The position numbers and the translations under genes are program-made. From Oscheius tipulae (taxonomy: Eukaryota > Nematoda > Chromadorea > Rhabditida > Rhabditidae): DNA of 64,000 nt. The notes beneath the pieces are model-generated. The model was not told the origin of the DNA. It searched no databases and saw nothing but the letters and a program-made list of their open reading frames with translations. Where the stretch lies: assembly GCA_037178975.1 (NCBI GenBank), contig JASJZH010000005.1, positions 2,108,001 to 2,172,000 on the forward strand, given 5' to 3'. How positions within the stretch are numbered: the stretch's first letter is position 1; each line of letters starts with the position of its first letter. Below are positions 46,730 to 58,170 of this stretch, one piece after another.

Positions 46730-49700
46730 TTATTTCGAGTAGTAGGTAAATGTGGGCAGAACGGTGTAAAGCAGTTGTTCGTAGAATTTGGCAAAATAGG
46801 GTAACCCGCCCTGAAAATTGCTCTTAAGTGACAGAGACAGCCGACTCACTTCTTCATCACTAAACCACCTATACAGCCAACGGAATCGTCGCTGCCAGCT
46901 CAACGCCGTCTCCATATAGGTGTTTATTAATGTCTGATCATTGAGACCACTATAGCAAGACGCCAAGATATTGTTGACTAATATTCGGCCATTATTAGTC
47001 AGAGGAGCGTAGGCTCCTTCTCTCCTTTTCAAGGGATTCGCTACCAGTTTTTCGAGTCGCCATTCATCCTAAAAACGGTTTTTCTAGGCCTTTTGAAACA
47101 ATTTACATCCTCGTAGACGAAGAAACAGTCACCTTTCTCCACTAGATAGGCGTAAATTTCATTGGTTTCTGGCAAGACGATGGTTCCGTTCGGGGCTGAA
47201 ACATTCGAAAAGTCTCTAATTTCACTATGTCTATAAAAACTGACTACATCCTTCAGGCTCAATTTTGAGGTGAAAAATCTTTTTACAACATCAGCTAACA
47301 CATGTCTATCCGCAATGTCACACTGCTATAATAAAAAGGTTGGAAATACGTCATATGGTAAACGTGTTGTCAGTTCAAATTTTGATGTTTCTTCGAGGAG
47401 GAACCTGATGTGGTTTTCTCTTTTGCAGATATTGGAAAAGTATAATGTTTCACTGTGTGAATATAGCTCCGAGCTGTGAACAGAAACGATATCAATAATG
47501 CTGGTTTGATTTTCAATACTTTTGCAGAGAAAAGATTTCATGTTTCACTGCGTGAGGAAAGTTCCGGGTTTGTAGACTGACCTTAGAAGTTAACCAAGGC
47601 TTCATGTTGTTTGACTAGGTCCTTGAAAACCATTTGTGTATTAATCACTTTGATAGTGCTGATAGGTAGAATCAGGCTTCCCAAACCCCCAACTGTAGGT
47701 TACTGGTTTTCTTCGGCAGTCTGATAGCATGAAATGAGTCAATAAAGAATAATAAAAATTCATGTTTCAAAGGACGATTATAGGTGTGAATTGTTCAAAG
47801 CTCTCGATCAGCGATTGCACTTTACCGTAAAAATGTTTTTTTGAATCTTTTCATACCAAGTTTCAAGATTTCTTAAGACTTCAGAAAAGTTTTGCTCGTG
47901 AGAAAGGACGGGCTTTGTCGGAGAAAAAAAATGCTTGAAAAACAAGGTTTTAGCTTCTAACAGCACTATCAAACTGGAGGAAATCTTATGAGAAAGACAA
48001 AGGCTGCCCAAAAACATGTTAGGTATCTTTTTTGAAAAACTGGGAGATCCATGTTTTATTGTGGGAGTAGTTCCGAACCGTGAAAAGCTATCGATGACTC
48101 GTTTGCACGTAAAACAAATGAATTTTACTAGTCAAAGTCTTCTGTCCTTTTTAAACTTTTCACGGGTTCAAGATTTCCGAAGACTTTCATTCCGTTATGG
48201 GATATTGGAAAAGTGTTGTGTTTCGCCCGCTTAGTAAAAGAAACTTTGGTTTTGAGAACTGTTTCGTCCTTCTTACACAATACAAAAACTCACGATTACA
48301 AGAAGTTTTGTAGATGAAGTGCTTCGGTGAAATGTTCAGTATTCGACCGGAATCCGTCCTCATTTCGTAGTAGCCGACGCTCTCATTAGGATCTCTGTGT
48401 AGCCAGGTGGTCACGGGAGCGTAGTAGGCCTGAAATTTTGCTTTGTGTTTCAAGTTTTGCGTATAACTGACGTTTTTGTTTGCTCTATTGGTCTAAGGAG
48501 TGTAAACCATTAAAACATGCAAAACAAGCAATTAGAGGGCCCGAAACAACTATAAAGGTGGCTCCGTCGTGCTTCCGTGCTCCCAGAATGTTAGTGTCCC
48601 TTTCAATGATAACTTTTCTGCAATTCGCTAGCCTGGTTCATTCGCGTAAAGTGGCCGCATGCGGAGAATACAGTTGTCAAATTTTCATCCATGGAGTGAG
48701 CTCAAACTGCATTCAATATCTCGTTGTGGTTATAAGTCGTTTTCGGATTCCTTAAGAAGGATTTTATTTAGTTTTAAGGATTCATTATAGCTGTAAGAAA
48801 CACTTTCATAGAATCAAGCGCAGGTATATAAAGTGTTTAAAACAGTTCAAAGACTAGTGAAAAGAAATAGTTCGTGTAATAATATTTCGCTTTTTTTTAT
48901 ATTTCAAAGTAGAGCTTTACAATCGCGTGACCAACTGAAAATGATTGGATCGAGTAAGTTGGTTACAAAAACCTAACTTCTGCTGGTTTGATTGCCGTGG
49001 TGAATGCTTTTTACCAAAAAAAAAATATTGAAGAATGGACGAGAGCCTTAAAAACTTGAATACTCCAAGTTCAGTTGTACTTATATCCTTTCAGTGGAAC
49101 ATTTACCGATCACTTTCCCGGAATGAAGTCCACGTACCTCTTCATGACTAGCCGTCAATACGTAGTCTCCAATCTTCAGTTCCGTCATATTTTTCTTTCC
49201 TTCTGGTGTAATGACCCAGGTATCGGCTGTGAAGCAAGCAAAGCCAGCTCCAAACAGAGGAAGAGGATTGTTGGCAGCAATGGCAGCGGCATTCTGTGCC
49301 GCTTGGGCCTGGAAAATGGTCTCTGTTCTTGTTTCTGTCTCTCTGCTTCTACCTGTAAAGCTGACAATTGTGCCTGTTGCTGAGCATTGAGTCCAGACTG
49401 AAGTGCCTGCATTTGAAGAGCCGAAATTTGTTGTTGTATAGCCTGCTGTTGAGCAATCTGCTGTGCTATTGAAGCTCCTTGTCTGGCTGCCTGGGCGGCA
49501 GCATTGTTCCCAGCCACGCCAGCTCCCTGATTCTGGTTGTTGCTGTTGGCATTGCTGTTACTGTTCGCGTTGCTGTTCCCATTGCCGTTCCCGTTTCCGT
49601 TGCTGTTCCCATCTCCATTGCCGTTACCATTGCCATTTCCCTGTCCGTCTCCGCCACTTCCACTCCCGCCACTACCACTGCCACCAGCTCCACCGCCTGG

Positions 49701-52700
49701 AACAAAGTCCAGAGGACGCTCGAATTCCTCGAATCCGCCCTCGGCTTCTTCGGGTGTCAAGGCGTGGGGGATCTGGAGAACTTCTATGAACTGTGCTTCA
49801 AAGGATTGGTATAACCAGGCTTGATGAAACGAGACTAAGTTTCAGTTTCACTCATTTGATTTTTTAGATACTTCATGTTTCACCCTAGGTTTATACCAAG
49901 TTTTTGAAGTCATCAGTCATACTCTGAGTGACGTTAGTGCGGGAAAACTCACAATATCCGACTGGAAAATGAGAGCATGGTACTGGAAGAGATCCAGCTT
50001 ACATGTCGTGTCCATTTGTCTCTTTTCCGGCGAGTTCCAGATAAAGTTTCCTCGCGAGACCGTGACCTCGACTCTGGCATTGAAAGCTCCCTGGGCTGCT
50101 TTTTGGAGGGCCTAAAGTAGACAAGATTTCGCACGAAATGGGCTGGAGTTTACTCTGGTGACTCTTCTGGTATCGGCATCCGTAAAGTCAAGATTCGAAG
50201 ACTCATGCAGGGTTTTGGTTATACTGTAGCGGAGGGTCTGGTTACAGCAGGTGGCACCTGAAATACTTTACACTGACAGAGATAGTGAAATATTTCAGAT
50301 GTAAAGCTAAGTATACTTTGGTCAGCGCAGGTATAGGTATAAGCAAAACCAAGCCGCCTTCTTCGATTTTTATTTATCAGAACTTTGAAAAAATAGCAGA
50401 ACCAACCATCTAGTTGCGTAGTATTCTTCTCACAGCCAACGAAGGAGGTGTGTCCATTGTCGGCGAACTGATCCATTCCAATCGAGTAGTTTCCCGGGGT
50501 CCTCCAGGCCATAATGTGGTATTGGTCAGCTTTGAACTTGCAGGTACAGTCTCCCTCGTGTTGAGAGGCCACATGGAACTCGCCGTCAGCTATGATCATC
50601 TCCAGGGGTTCGTTGATCGCCTCCTCGGCGGCCTTGCGCATTTGCTGAAGGTTTTTTTTTAAATTTCAAATGATAAAAAAGCGGTCTGGTGAATAGTTGT
50701 TTATTTTGGGATGGACGTTGAAAATTGAAATGAACTGAGTCTGAGAGAAAGATTGTGAACTTTATCTTAATTTTTTTCTGGTTTCATTTGGTGGATACAA
50801 GGATTGTTCGTTTTCCAATCTTGGTTTTATTCACTTTTTCGATTTCATAGAAAGCAGATACGCAGATAAAATGACTCAGATTTTGGTTCACTTATTAGGT
50901 TTGCTATATTAACTTTGTGAAACTTGGAAAAGACGGCTTTGCCCATTTGCTAAAGGTTTCAATATATCACTTATTAGAAAGAGTTTTGGTTCAGTTCCGG
51001 TCCTTCTGTATTGGTAATACCAAATGCAAAGGATGATCCTCTTCGTTTACTTCTCCCATTCTTCGCCTACTCTCCGGCCATTTCTTTGTTTCGCTTGATA
51101 CCTATGAAAAGAAAGAGTTCTGATTGTAAAGTTTTTGAAGGAAACAGTGCCAGAAAAACATACGAAACATTTATTGCTGCGAGCCAATGGCTATCTGATG
51201 CTCGGAAATTTATTGTTTTTTTTCACGCATAGGGCAGTACTTAGAACCTTGCACGCTATATGAAGTAGACCATCAGGTTGAAAATATCTTGTTCTGACGA
51301 CAGACTGCCTTCAAATGATTGAAACGAGTCATTTTTTCGAGAGACTGCACTGCCTTTTCAGTTTTTGATTTCATACAAAGCTTTAAGAGGAATGATGAAA
51401 AGTTGATGTATTGATCTAAACAAGTTAGTCTAACTTGTTTTTTTCCTAAACAATTTGTGTTTCACATTTTCTGTAAGAGGCATCGTACCTCTGTAATACA
51501 TTCCAGAAGATTCTATACTCAACGAAAAAACTATAAGAAACCTGAGCAATGGTCCTCCGATCCACAGTATTGAAAGTCTCATCATCTTTCATGTTCATAA
51601 CACTCCCGTGCATTGACTGGAACAGTTCCATGTGACAGCATTTCATGCCTAAAATATTTCTTTGCCATTTTTGCCCCGAAAGCCAAACCATCAGGACGGC
51701 CATGGTCACAGTGTGAATCCTTGGGGAATCCGAGCCGATAGCCGTCCGTTTCCAGTTCAACGCCCTTATTCGGGTCAACCTGCCCGGGCAAGGCAAAAAG
51801 TGGAGTTCCAAGAGGCTCGTTGTCGGAGAGACCCGCCCAGCCGGCCTCCTCGTCCTTGTCGTACGGGTGGTACTGAAAAAAGTTGGATGTCTTATAATTG
51901 GCTTGATTTGATAGGAGTTTGCTACGTTAAAACGATTTTCCGGGTCGAAGACAATTTTTTTTTTCAGCTGTTCTACAAAGTTGTAGAGGAATAAGGACTA
52001 CAGTTTTGCAAAACATCGCGAAACTGAAAAATGATTTATCGAACCTTATAAGTGGAGAGAGAGTAGCACAATCAAATTTTTTCTTTGATGCAAGAATGTA
52101 TTTGGGATACACATAGCAGATTTACAGCAGAGTACTGCCATGGGGAATCGAATTGGGGAAAAAGTTCACATTTCGGTGGTGAGATCTCTCAAAAACCAAC
52201 CCACTTTGGTTTGAACTGTCCTTTTTGTTTCACGAGTTTTCCATAACCATGCATTTCGACCGAGAAGTGTTCTTACTTTCTTTTTCTAATTCATGTACCA
52301 AAACTGAAACAGTCTGGTTTGGAACCTCTCTGTTGTTTTACTGTTACTTCAATGTTTCACCAACTTCTTATTGTAACAATTTTCGATTTGACAATACTCA
52401 CTTGTTTGTTGTCAATATGGAAGTTAGTTCGAAAATATTGCATACCAAAGAAGAGTCAGCGCGCTATTGTTGCTCAAGGCAGTATATCTGCATTTTTGTT
52501 TCAACCAGGGTAGATAAGGGTTTGACCAGCAAGAATTATTTCGCTTGTTGTATAGGATACAAAAATACTCGCTCCGGTTTGAAGATACATATACTTTTGC
52601 TCCAAAAAGTGTTACTCTTGCGCAATGGTAATGGAAAACCCCATACAATTCCTAAGAACCATACCCTACTGAATGAATAAAACGTCTTCTATGTTTGACG

Positions 52701-54417
52701 AGCATCTTATACCCGCGTACAGTACCTCTAAAACTGTTTTCTTCGATTCTTCCTCTGCCTTATAATGATTTGATTTCAGCAGAAATCACTCTGTGTAGCC
52801 TGGATTTTATTTATAATCAAAATCATCAGACGCACCTTGTGATCGTTCGAAACAGAACTTTCTATGTTTCAACCAAACTAGCTGTGATTTCTCTCCAAAA
52901 AGCCTTTGTTCAACGTTGGCAACAGGTAAAAAAAAGCTCACCCCACTCTGATGCGGCGCCTCAAAGGCCATCATGTAGAGTCCCTTCCTGAAGAACTTGC
53001 ACGTAAAGTCTCCTATGAAGTAGGTAGCCTGGGCAAAATCGTCTCTCGATACGATGACCTCAAAAATTCTCGCAAATCTCTGCTGGACCCGTTTTTTCAC
53101 AATCTGGAACTTTTTTGTTTCGAAAAATGCACCAAAACTTACATTGGCAACGACCCCCTGTGTCTCCCTGGCTGTCTCGTAGACCGGACTCGAGGAGACC
53201 TCGTCTACGACGGCCTTCATAACATGGTAGATTTCCCTGCTGCAACACTTGTTCCCGTCCCTACGGTCTCGTTTGCAATGGGTTCCAGCTCCCAGATCTG
53301 CCATTTCGTCCTCGCGAATATCTGGCCATTCGTCCCGATCGATGTTCAGGGTGGAACCGAGCGGTTCCTGACTGTCAATACTCGCTAGGAGCATCTCACT
53401 GTCGTTGTCGGTGATGTTGTAAACGTTCTAGAAAGGGGTCTTTGGGTATGAAAAATGCTAAAAACTGTACTATAAACCGAGATTGGTAGTTGTTTTGATG
53501 TAATCTGAAGATTAGCGCTACAAAATTGTCAAACCCAATTTTTGTTTCGCAGTGTAACTTTTTACTTTTTGGTACAAAAAATTTTCTGTCTAGAAAACCT
53601 AAGAAGTTTTCAAGGTTCCAATTCATTCCCAGCTGATTTCTGGCCTTCAAAACACAGTCAGTTAGCAAAGAACATTATACCTACGGTGTATGCTTTCGAA
53701 CCTTTTTTGTTTCACATTTGTCTTTGTTCTTTCAGATGTGATTTTGCTTCGTCTTCCACTTCGCTAAATGTAAGGTCTTTTGGATAGAAAAATAAAAGGT
53801 TGTACCTGCTTCGAAAGATCGTCTGTGAGTTCGGGACTTTTTGGTGACACCTACTCCTTAAACTGTCTCGCCTTCATGAATTCAATACTTCGATAATGAT
53901 TCGATTTCTCTATTACTAAAGTGCAATGGTGTTCTTCTGTTCTTCAGTCCGTCCGTACGCATCACGAGAAAAAAAGCTGGCAAGTCATTACATGTCAAGA
54001 ACTAAGTTGACAAGTCAGCTTAGTTCTTTGCAGGAAACTTGGGAGCTTAGGCTATTGGAAAAGCGACGCAATCGCCTGTTGTCAACGCTAAGCCAAGACT
54101 ACTAAAACAAACCTTCCCCGGGGTCTGATAAGCCAAAATATGGAATCCATTGGCCCTGACTTTGCAGATTCTCTGCCCATGGTAGTAGCTGCTCACGGCA
54201 AAGTCCTGCTCACTGAGAATGACCTCGAAGGAGTGACTGTGCAGAAACTGACTACGTTTTTGTATCCTCTAAAGCCATTTTATAGCAGTTTTGAAACACC
54301 GACTCACTCTAGCCACATCTCCCAGTCGACTGTCATTTCTAATTCTGATCTGTCGAAGAAGACTGTCCAACTCGGAATCACAGCAAAAGTCACCAGATAT
54401 GTGCACGGATACGTTCC
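46730..54417 (-). CDS. Hedgehog-related (groundhog-type) protein: four ground-like modules plus Hint/Hog domain
   Basis: Minus-strand exons: 54308-54417, 54113-54247, 53143-53427, 52942-53103, 51689-51872, 51542-51648, 50407-50644, 50154-50257, 49953-50111, 49353-about 49819, 49138-49308, 48294-48429, 47107-47325 and 46730-47068 (TAA). Each module starts with a CC pair (CCDSEL, CCSREI, CCHMEL, CCNQTL) and then has a strand like FEVIVSRDDFAQATYF and GDFTCK. A Gly/Ser/Asn/Gln-rich linker leads to Hint: nucleophile Cys (ACFTADTW, 49234-49236), HRD Asp (48391-48393), SPKH His (48319-48321) and ASCYS Cys (46955-46957), with GAYAPLT. Hog domains self-cleave and can attach a lipid. The signal-peptide exon is not found. 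Phases disagree by one base before 49353-49819 and between 48294 and 47325. Over 930 residues. Confidence 0.85.
53906..54065 (+). repeat. Dispersed repeat family A, copy 2
   Basis: TACTAAAGTGCAATGGTG, AAAGCTGGCAAGTCAT, GTTGACAAGTCAGCTT. It lies inside an intron of the hedgehog-related gene. Confidence 0.65.
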
Positions 54418-55112
54418 CTGAAACTTGTTACTTACATTTTTGAGGTGGGTCAGTTGAAAACAGTAGAAGTAAAGGGTTCGGTAGTTGAAAAGTTGGAAGA
54501 TTCCTTTGGGAAATTTTCGATTCTTGTTTTATTTAACCCTTTGCATGTAGTGACAGCTTTGAAGATTGATCATTGAAAAAGAACTAACTAAGACAGTACA
54601 TACGTCTGTGTTTCATTGCTATCAATTTTTTTTAGATATTTAGACATTTACTTAAATTTTTTTTTACAAAAAGGGTAGTTCCTTGTCAGGTTCTCGTTCA
54701 GAAGTTATTTAGAAACAGTTCAGGAAACTGGATAGGTGATCAAGAAGTATCAAAGCTTAGTACAAATTTTCAGAAATCTGTTTTGTTTCAACAAAACTCT
54801 GATGCCTCAAGATACTGTTTCATCGAAGAACTTGACCTTTGCTCTCACCCTTCATAGAATCGTCGCGCATCTTTCAAAAAATGTTGTTTCACAGTCACTT
54901 CTTCTTCATGGCATTCAGTCAACGCTCACAAAAACAGTTTCAGACAAACTCATCCTAGTTCGTGGCCATTGAATTTCTTCCAAAACAGTATTTGTTTCGA
55001 AATTTGGTCTAGCTTCCGCGATCTGTTCCCAACACAATTTTCTATGTTTCAAGCTTAGTCGAAAATCGTTCAATTGAACAATAAATCCATGATATCATGT
55101 TGTAAAAGTTAC

Positions 55113-55416
55113 CATCCTCCTCGCTTAGTCCAGTCCCAGAGCCCTTTCCAGGCTCTCATAAATATTTTCTCGTTATAGTTCCAGCCTTGAACAGGATAAA
55201 AAATTGCTTCACAACTACGTTCCTATCGCGGTTTCTATAGCGGTTTGCATTTTTTATGTTTCACACTCTTACCAATACAGTGAGTCATTCAGCTAAATCC
55301 TTCATCTGTTTACGGCTAAATTCCGTTCCTCTAGCAACTATTGCAAAGATCTTTACCATCCCAAACTGTTAAACGAAGAGACAGTCCATTTTGGATGAGC
55401 GTCGACGATAAAAGGT

Positions 55417-55455
<39 letters not shown>

Positions 55456-55681
55456 CGCCGGCTGACATTGCAATGAGCGAAAGTTCTCGTACGTTTTCTC
55501 CCATCGCGAAACTTCGAGAGAGTTCAATGCGATCTCTTCTCCCATCTCCGGGCTATCAAGCCTTGTCATCAGTGTTCGGAACTGATCTGCTAGCTGATTC
55601 ATCATACGCGACAAGACATACGGCACACGCACCTTGTAGTTGGATTTGGGGGGACGGGAACGGGAAGAACCGAGTATGGAA
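55113..55681 (-). CDS. Unknown gene, two linked exons
   Basis: Exon 55467-55681 (PYVLSRMMNQLADQFRTLM, then EIALNSLEVSRWEKTYENF) joins in phase to 55113-55185 (WNYNEKIFMRAWKGLWDWTK) across an intron that contains the (CT)n run. Both read as clean coding sequence. They could be 5' exons of the hedgehog-related gene, but the outgoing phase does not fit its first exon. A separate gene is equally possible. Family not recognised. Confidence 0.45.
55421..55452. repeat. (CT)16 microsatellite
   Basis: Perfect dinucleotide run. On the minus strand it forms the first part of an intron directly after the GTCAGC donor. Confidence 0.95.
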
Positions 55682-56254
55682 CTGTAACATACATAGTATA
55701 GTGCATAGTGAGCTACCTTCTTTCTTTGTTGTCAGCCATAACATGGCTACTAAAAACAAAAACAACTCATACGTATGCATAGTTTAAAACATTCAAGATT
55801 CTAAGATTTCGATTAACGATGGATGTACTGAAGAAAAAAGGAGGACCAGAAGCACTGTAGCAGAAGGTTAGGTTGCCTATTAATAGAATCGTTGAGATAT
55901 AACAGGATTTTTTTTGCTCTTTGGTTCAAGACAGGGTAAGAAACTTGAAAATATTGTCGGTTACCCTCTTTCCATGCTGGAAAACATACCATATACCACC
56001 TTTTCAAACCGGGAATAAGTGTCGGCTCTTACTTTATGCAAACTTTGAAAAGTTTTGAAAATTTTTCCAAAAAGTTTGGAATCAACTTTTGGAAAACTCT
56101 TGACAGTAACTGGTAGTCGAGTTGGAGAACAAAAGGACCGGGTATGATACAACTTTAGAGATAGATACAAACTTGCAAGAACTAACAGTTCAGCAGAAAA
56201 TAGGGGGGAAACGTTAATTCAAGAGAGTCTATCGAGAGTTACTGCGGCATCTTG

Positions 56255-56325
56255 AATGTCCTTCCATGGTTTGGAGCTCAACTCTGTCCTGACAACTCGA
56301 ATCACTTAACCGCTAGACTATTTAT
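56255..56325 (-). other. Degenerate tRNA-like sequence
   Basis: The minus strand contains TAGTCTAGCGGTTA, a near-perfect A box, and a poor B box (AGTTGAGCTCC) at roughly tRNA spacing. The stems do not pair well. Probably a tRNA pseudogene or SINE piece. Confidence 0.35.
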
Positions 56326-56515
56326 CCAAAACTTCCATTACAAAATATAGAATTTTATCGATACTACAGGACATTACCGGACATATCACTATCAAAACGA
56401 CACAAAGCTCCAGTCACCTGTAGTTTCGAAAACACTGGCTTCCTGTTGACCCCATCTGTATCGCGTAGGAGGTCGCATCTGCTTGCTCAGGCGCTGTTTT
56501 CTCTCCTCTGTCTAG

Positions 56516-56523
56516 TATAAAAA
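56516..56523 (+). promoter_or_regulatory. TATA box of the small peptide gene
   Basis: TATAAAAA lies 31 bases before the ATG at 56555. The implied leader is very short. Confidence 0.5.
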
Positions 56524-56554
56524 TGACTGATCCTCTGCTACTGACAAGCCGAAC

Positions 56555-56834
56555 ATGTTCCGCTATCTTCTCCTTGTTCTCATCCTCTCGACTCTTTGCA
56601 TCTACGGTCAGGATCCAACGACTCCCAGATCTCTGATGACCTGCATCACTTCCAAAGACTGCCCGGTTTGTTAAGTACTTTTCCAGCGCAAAAAAATCTC
56701 AGAGAAGTAGCTATTGTATAAAAGGAAAGTGCCTTCGCCGTCGCACCCGCTGGAACCGATGGAATTGGAAGAGACGTTTAATCACAGGTCAGCTAAGAAG
56801 ATCCACTGTGGCCACAATTACAACTAAAGTCTAA
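56555..56834 (+). CDS. 80-residue secreted Cys-rich, Arg/Trp-rich cationic peptide
   Basis: Exon 56555-56665 (ATG; signal MFRYLLLVLILSTLCIYG) joins in phase to 56703-56834 (TAA) via a GTTTGT donor and AAATCTCAG acceptor. The mature part begins QDPTTPR, then has a compact four-cysteine unit (TCITSKDCP, SSYCIKGKC). Next comes the strongly basic aromatic segment LRRRTRWNRWNWKRRL and a short Thr-rich end. A TATA box lies upstream and AATAAA near 56846. Small secreted peptides with Arg/Trp clusters are often membrane-active antimicrobials, and a C..S.DCP...YC..GKC unit is common in invertebrate secreted peptides. The function is inferred from composition only. Confidence 0.6.
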
Positions 56835-57399
56835 AGATTACTTTTAATAAATAATCATTCTCTGTGCTCTCGTCGCTAGTCAAGAGTTCATCTTCAGGAT
56901 ACAAGTCTCTAGACTTTTCTCTGTTTACTCAAAGGAACTGGTAATTTTTCTACTGGCTACAAGTTGGTCAACATTGAGGAGGAAATTTCTGGAAGGGTCC
57001 AAAAAGATAAGAGGTAGTCTGTGAGTACGCCTAAGGTAAAAGATCAAAAAAAAAATCCATGTTTTACTGTCCTCTCCTCACAATTTTGTGCCAATCTGTG
57101 TCTCTTTCCCCCTCTTTCATTGGAACAGCTATCAACTTAGCAGAAAACCGGCTTTCTTTTCCCAGATTGGGAGCGAAAATCAAGAAGGAAAAGGGTTTGA
57201 TGTAGGCACAGAACTTGACATCTGTTTACTGCTCAAAACCTTCATATTTTTAGTTAAAGAGCGCAAAAGGTTACATCTTTTTTTGTTTCATGATTTCTTT
57301 AGAAAAATTGTGGTCAATGTTTTTTAAGTGGCAGGGCCCACTTTCAAGTCAAAACTGGAGCAGTCCTTTGATCAATACTTGACTGAGTATTCATAAACT

Positions 57400-58170
57400 T
57401 TCTCTAAAAGTGTTCTATGAAATGTGTATAACAGTCAGTACCGATTCTTTCTCTGGCTATTGAAGCCCTCCGCGAAACAAAAAAGTTTTGTCACAGTCTA
57501 ACTTGACCATTAGTGTTTCACTGTTTGCTCATATGTGTTTTGTACTTGGACGAGATTTTATTATTGCAAGATTTGAAAGAAGCTCTAGTGCTCTTGAGCT
57601 TAAAGAGCTCTAACTTTGGCTATTACAGTCTTTGCCGAAACAAAAACAAGACAATATTTTGTCTCTCATAGATAGATGTGCTGACAATTTGAACTTCACT
57701 GCTCACTCATATGTACAGAGAAAGAAATAATTCCTTTGGTAGCCGGATAATACTGCTGAAATCATTGAATGAGCATATTCATTCCTCTTTTGCTCCTGGA
57801 GTTTGCTTTTGAAATTCCCCTAAAGAAAAAAAGTACCGGTACTCTCTCCAAGCCTATTGGAGTCTTCGGTGAAACAAAAAATCCTGTCGCACATCAAGAA
57901 GAGTGGACTATTAGGCTTCGAAGTGTTTCACTGCTTACTCATACACACAGAAAAAAGACTGTCTGTTAGGTAGTAGATCTCAGGTAGAATCAGAAAAAAA
58001 ACGGTCTATCTTTTGAGCGTGGTATGTTCATATGGTTTGTTCAAAAACAAGAATGACTACAAAAATAGAGATACGTTCGTGGAGGGACTCTTAGACGCGC
58101 TATCAGTGTTTATCAGTGTTTTACTGTTCACTTACAAGCACAGAAAAGAAATATACCCGCTTGAACCCGG
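57400..58170. repeat. Degenerate tandem repeat, unit about 180-230 bases
   Basis: The same block order recurs at least three times: GGCTATT..AG.C, then (C/T)CGAAACAAAAA or GTGAAACAAAAA (57474, 57641, 57869), about 40 bases later GTGTTTCACTG..TACTCATA (57513, 57695, 57923, 58114), then CACAGAAAA. A further half-unit appears at about 58905. No ORF spans it. Confidence 0.55.

Noticed and set aside
49463..49824. Plus-strand frames opposite the Gln/Asn/Gly-rich linker
   Set aside because: They are mirror frames of the repetitive linker of the hedgehog-related gene; the minus frame fits the exon structure.
56255..56325. Functional tRNA
   Set aside because: Good A box but a poor B box and unpaired stems; the cloverleaf does not fold.
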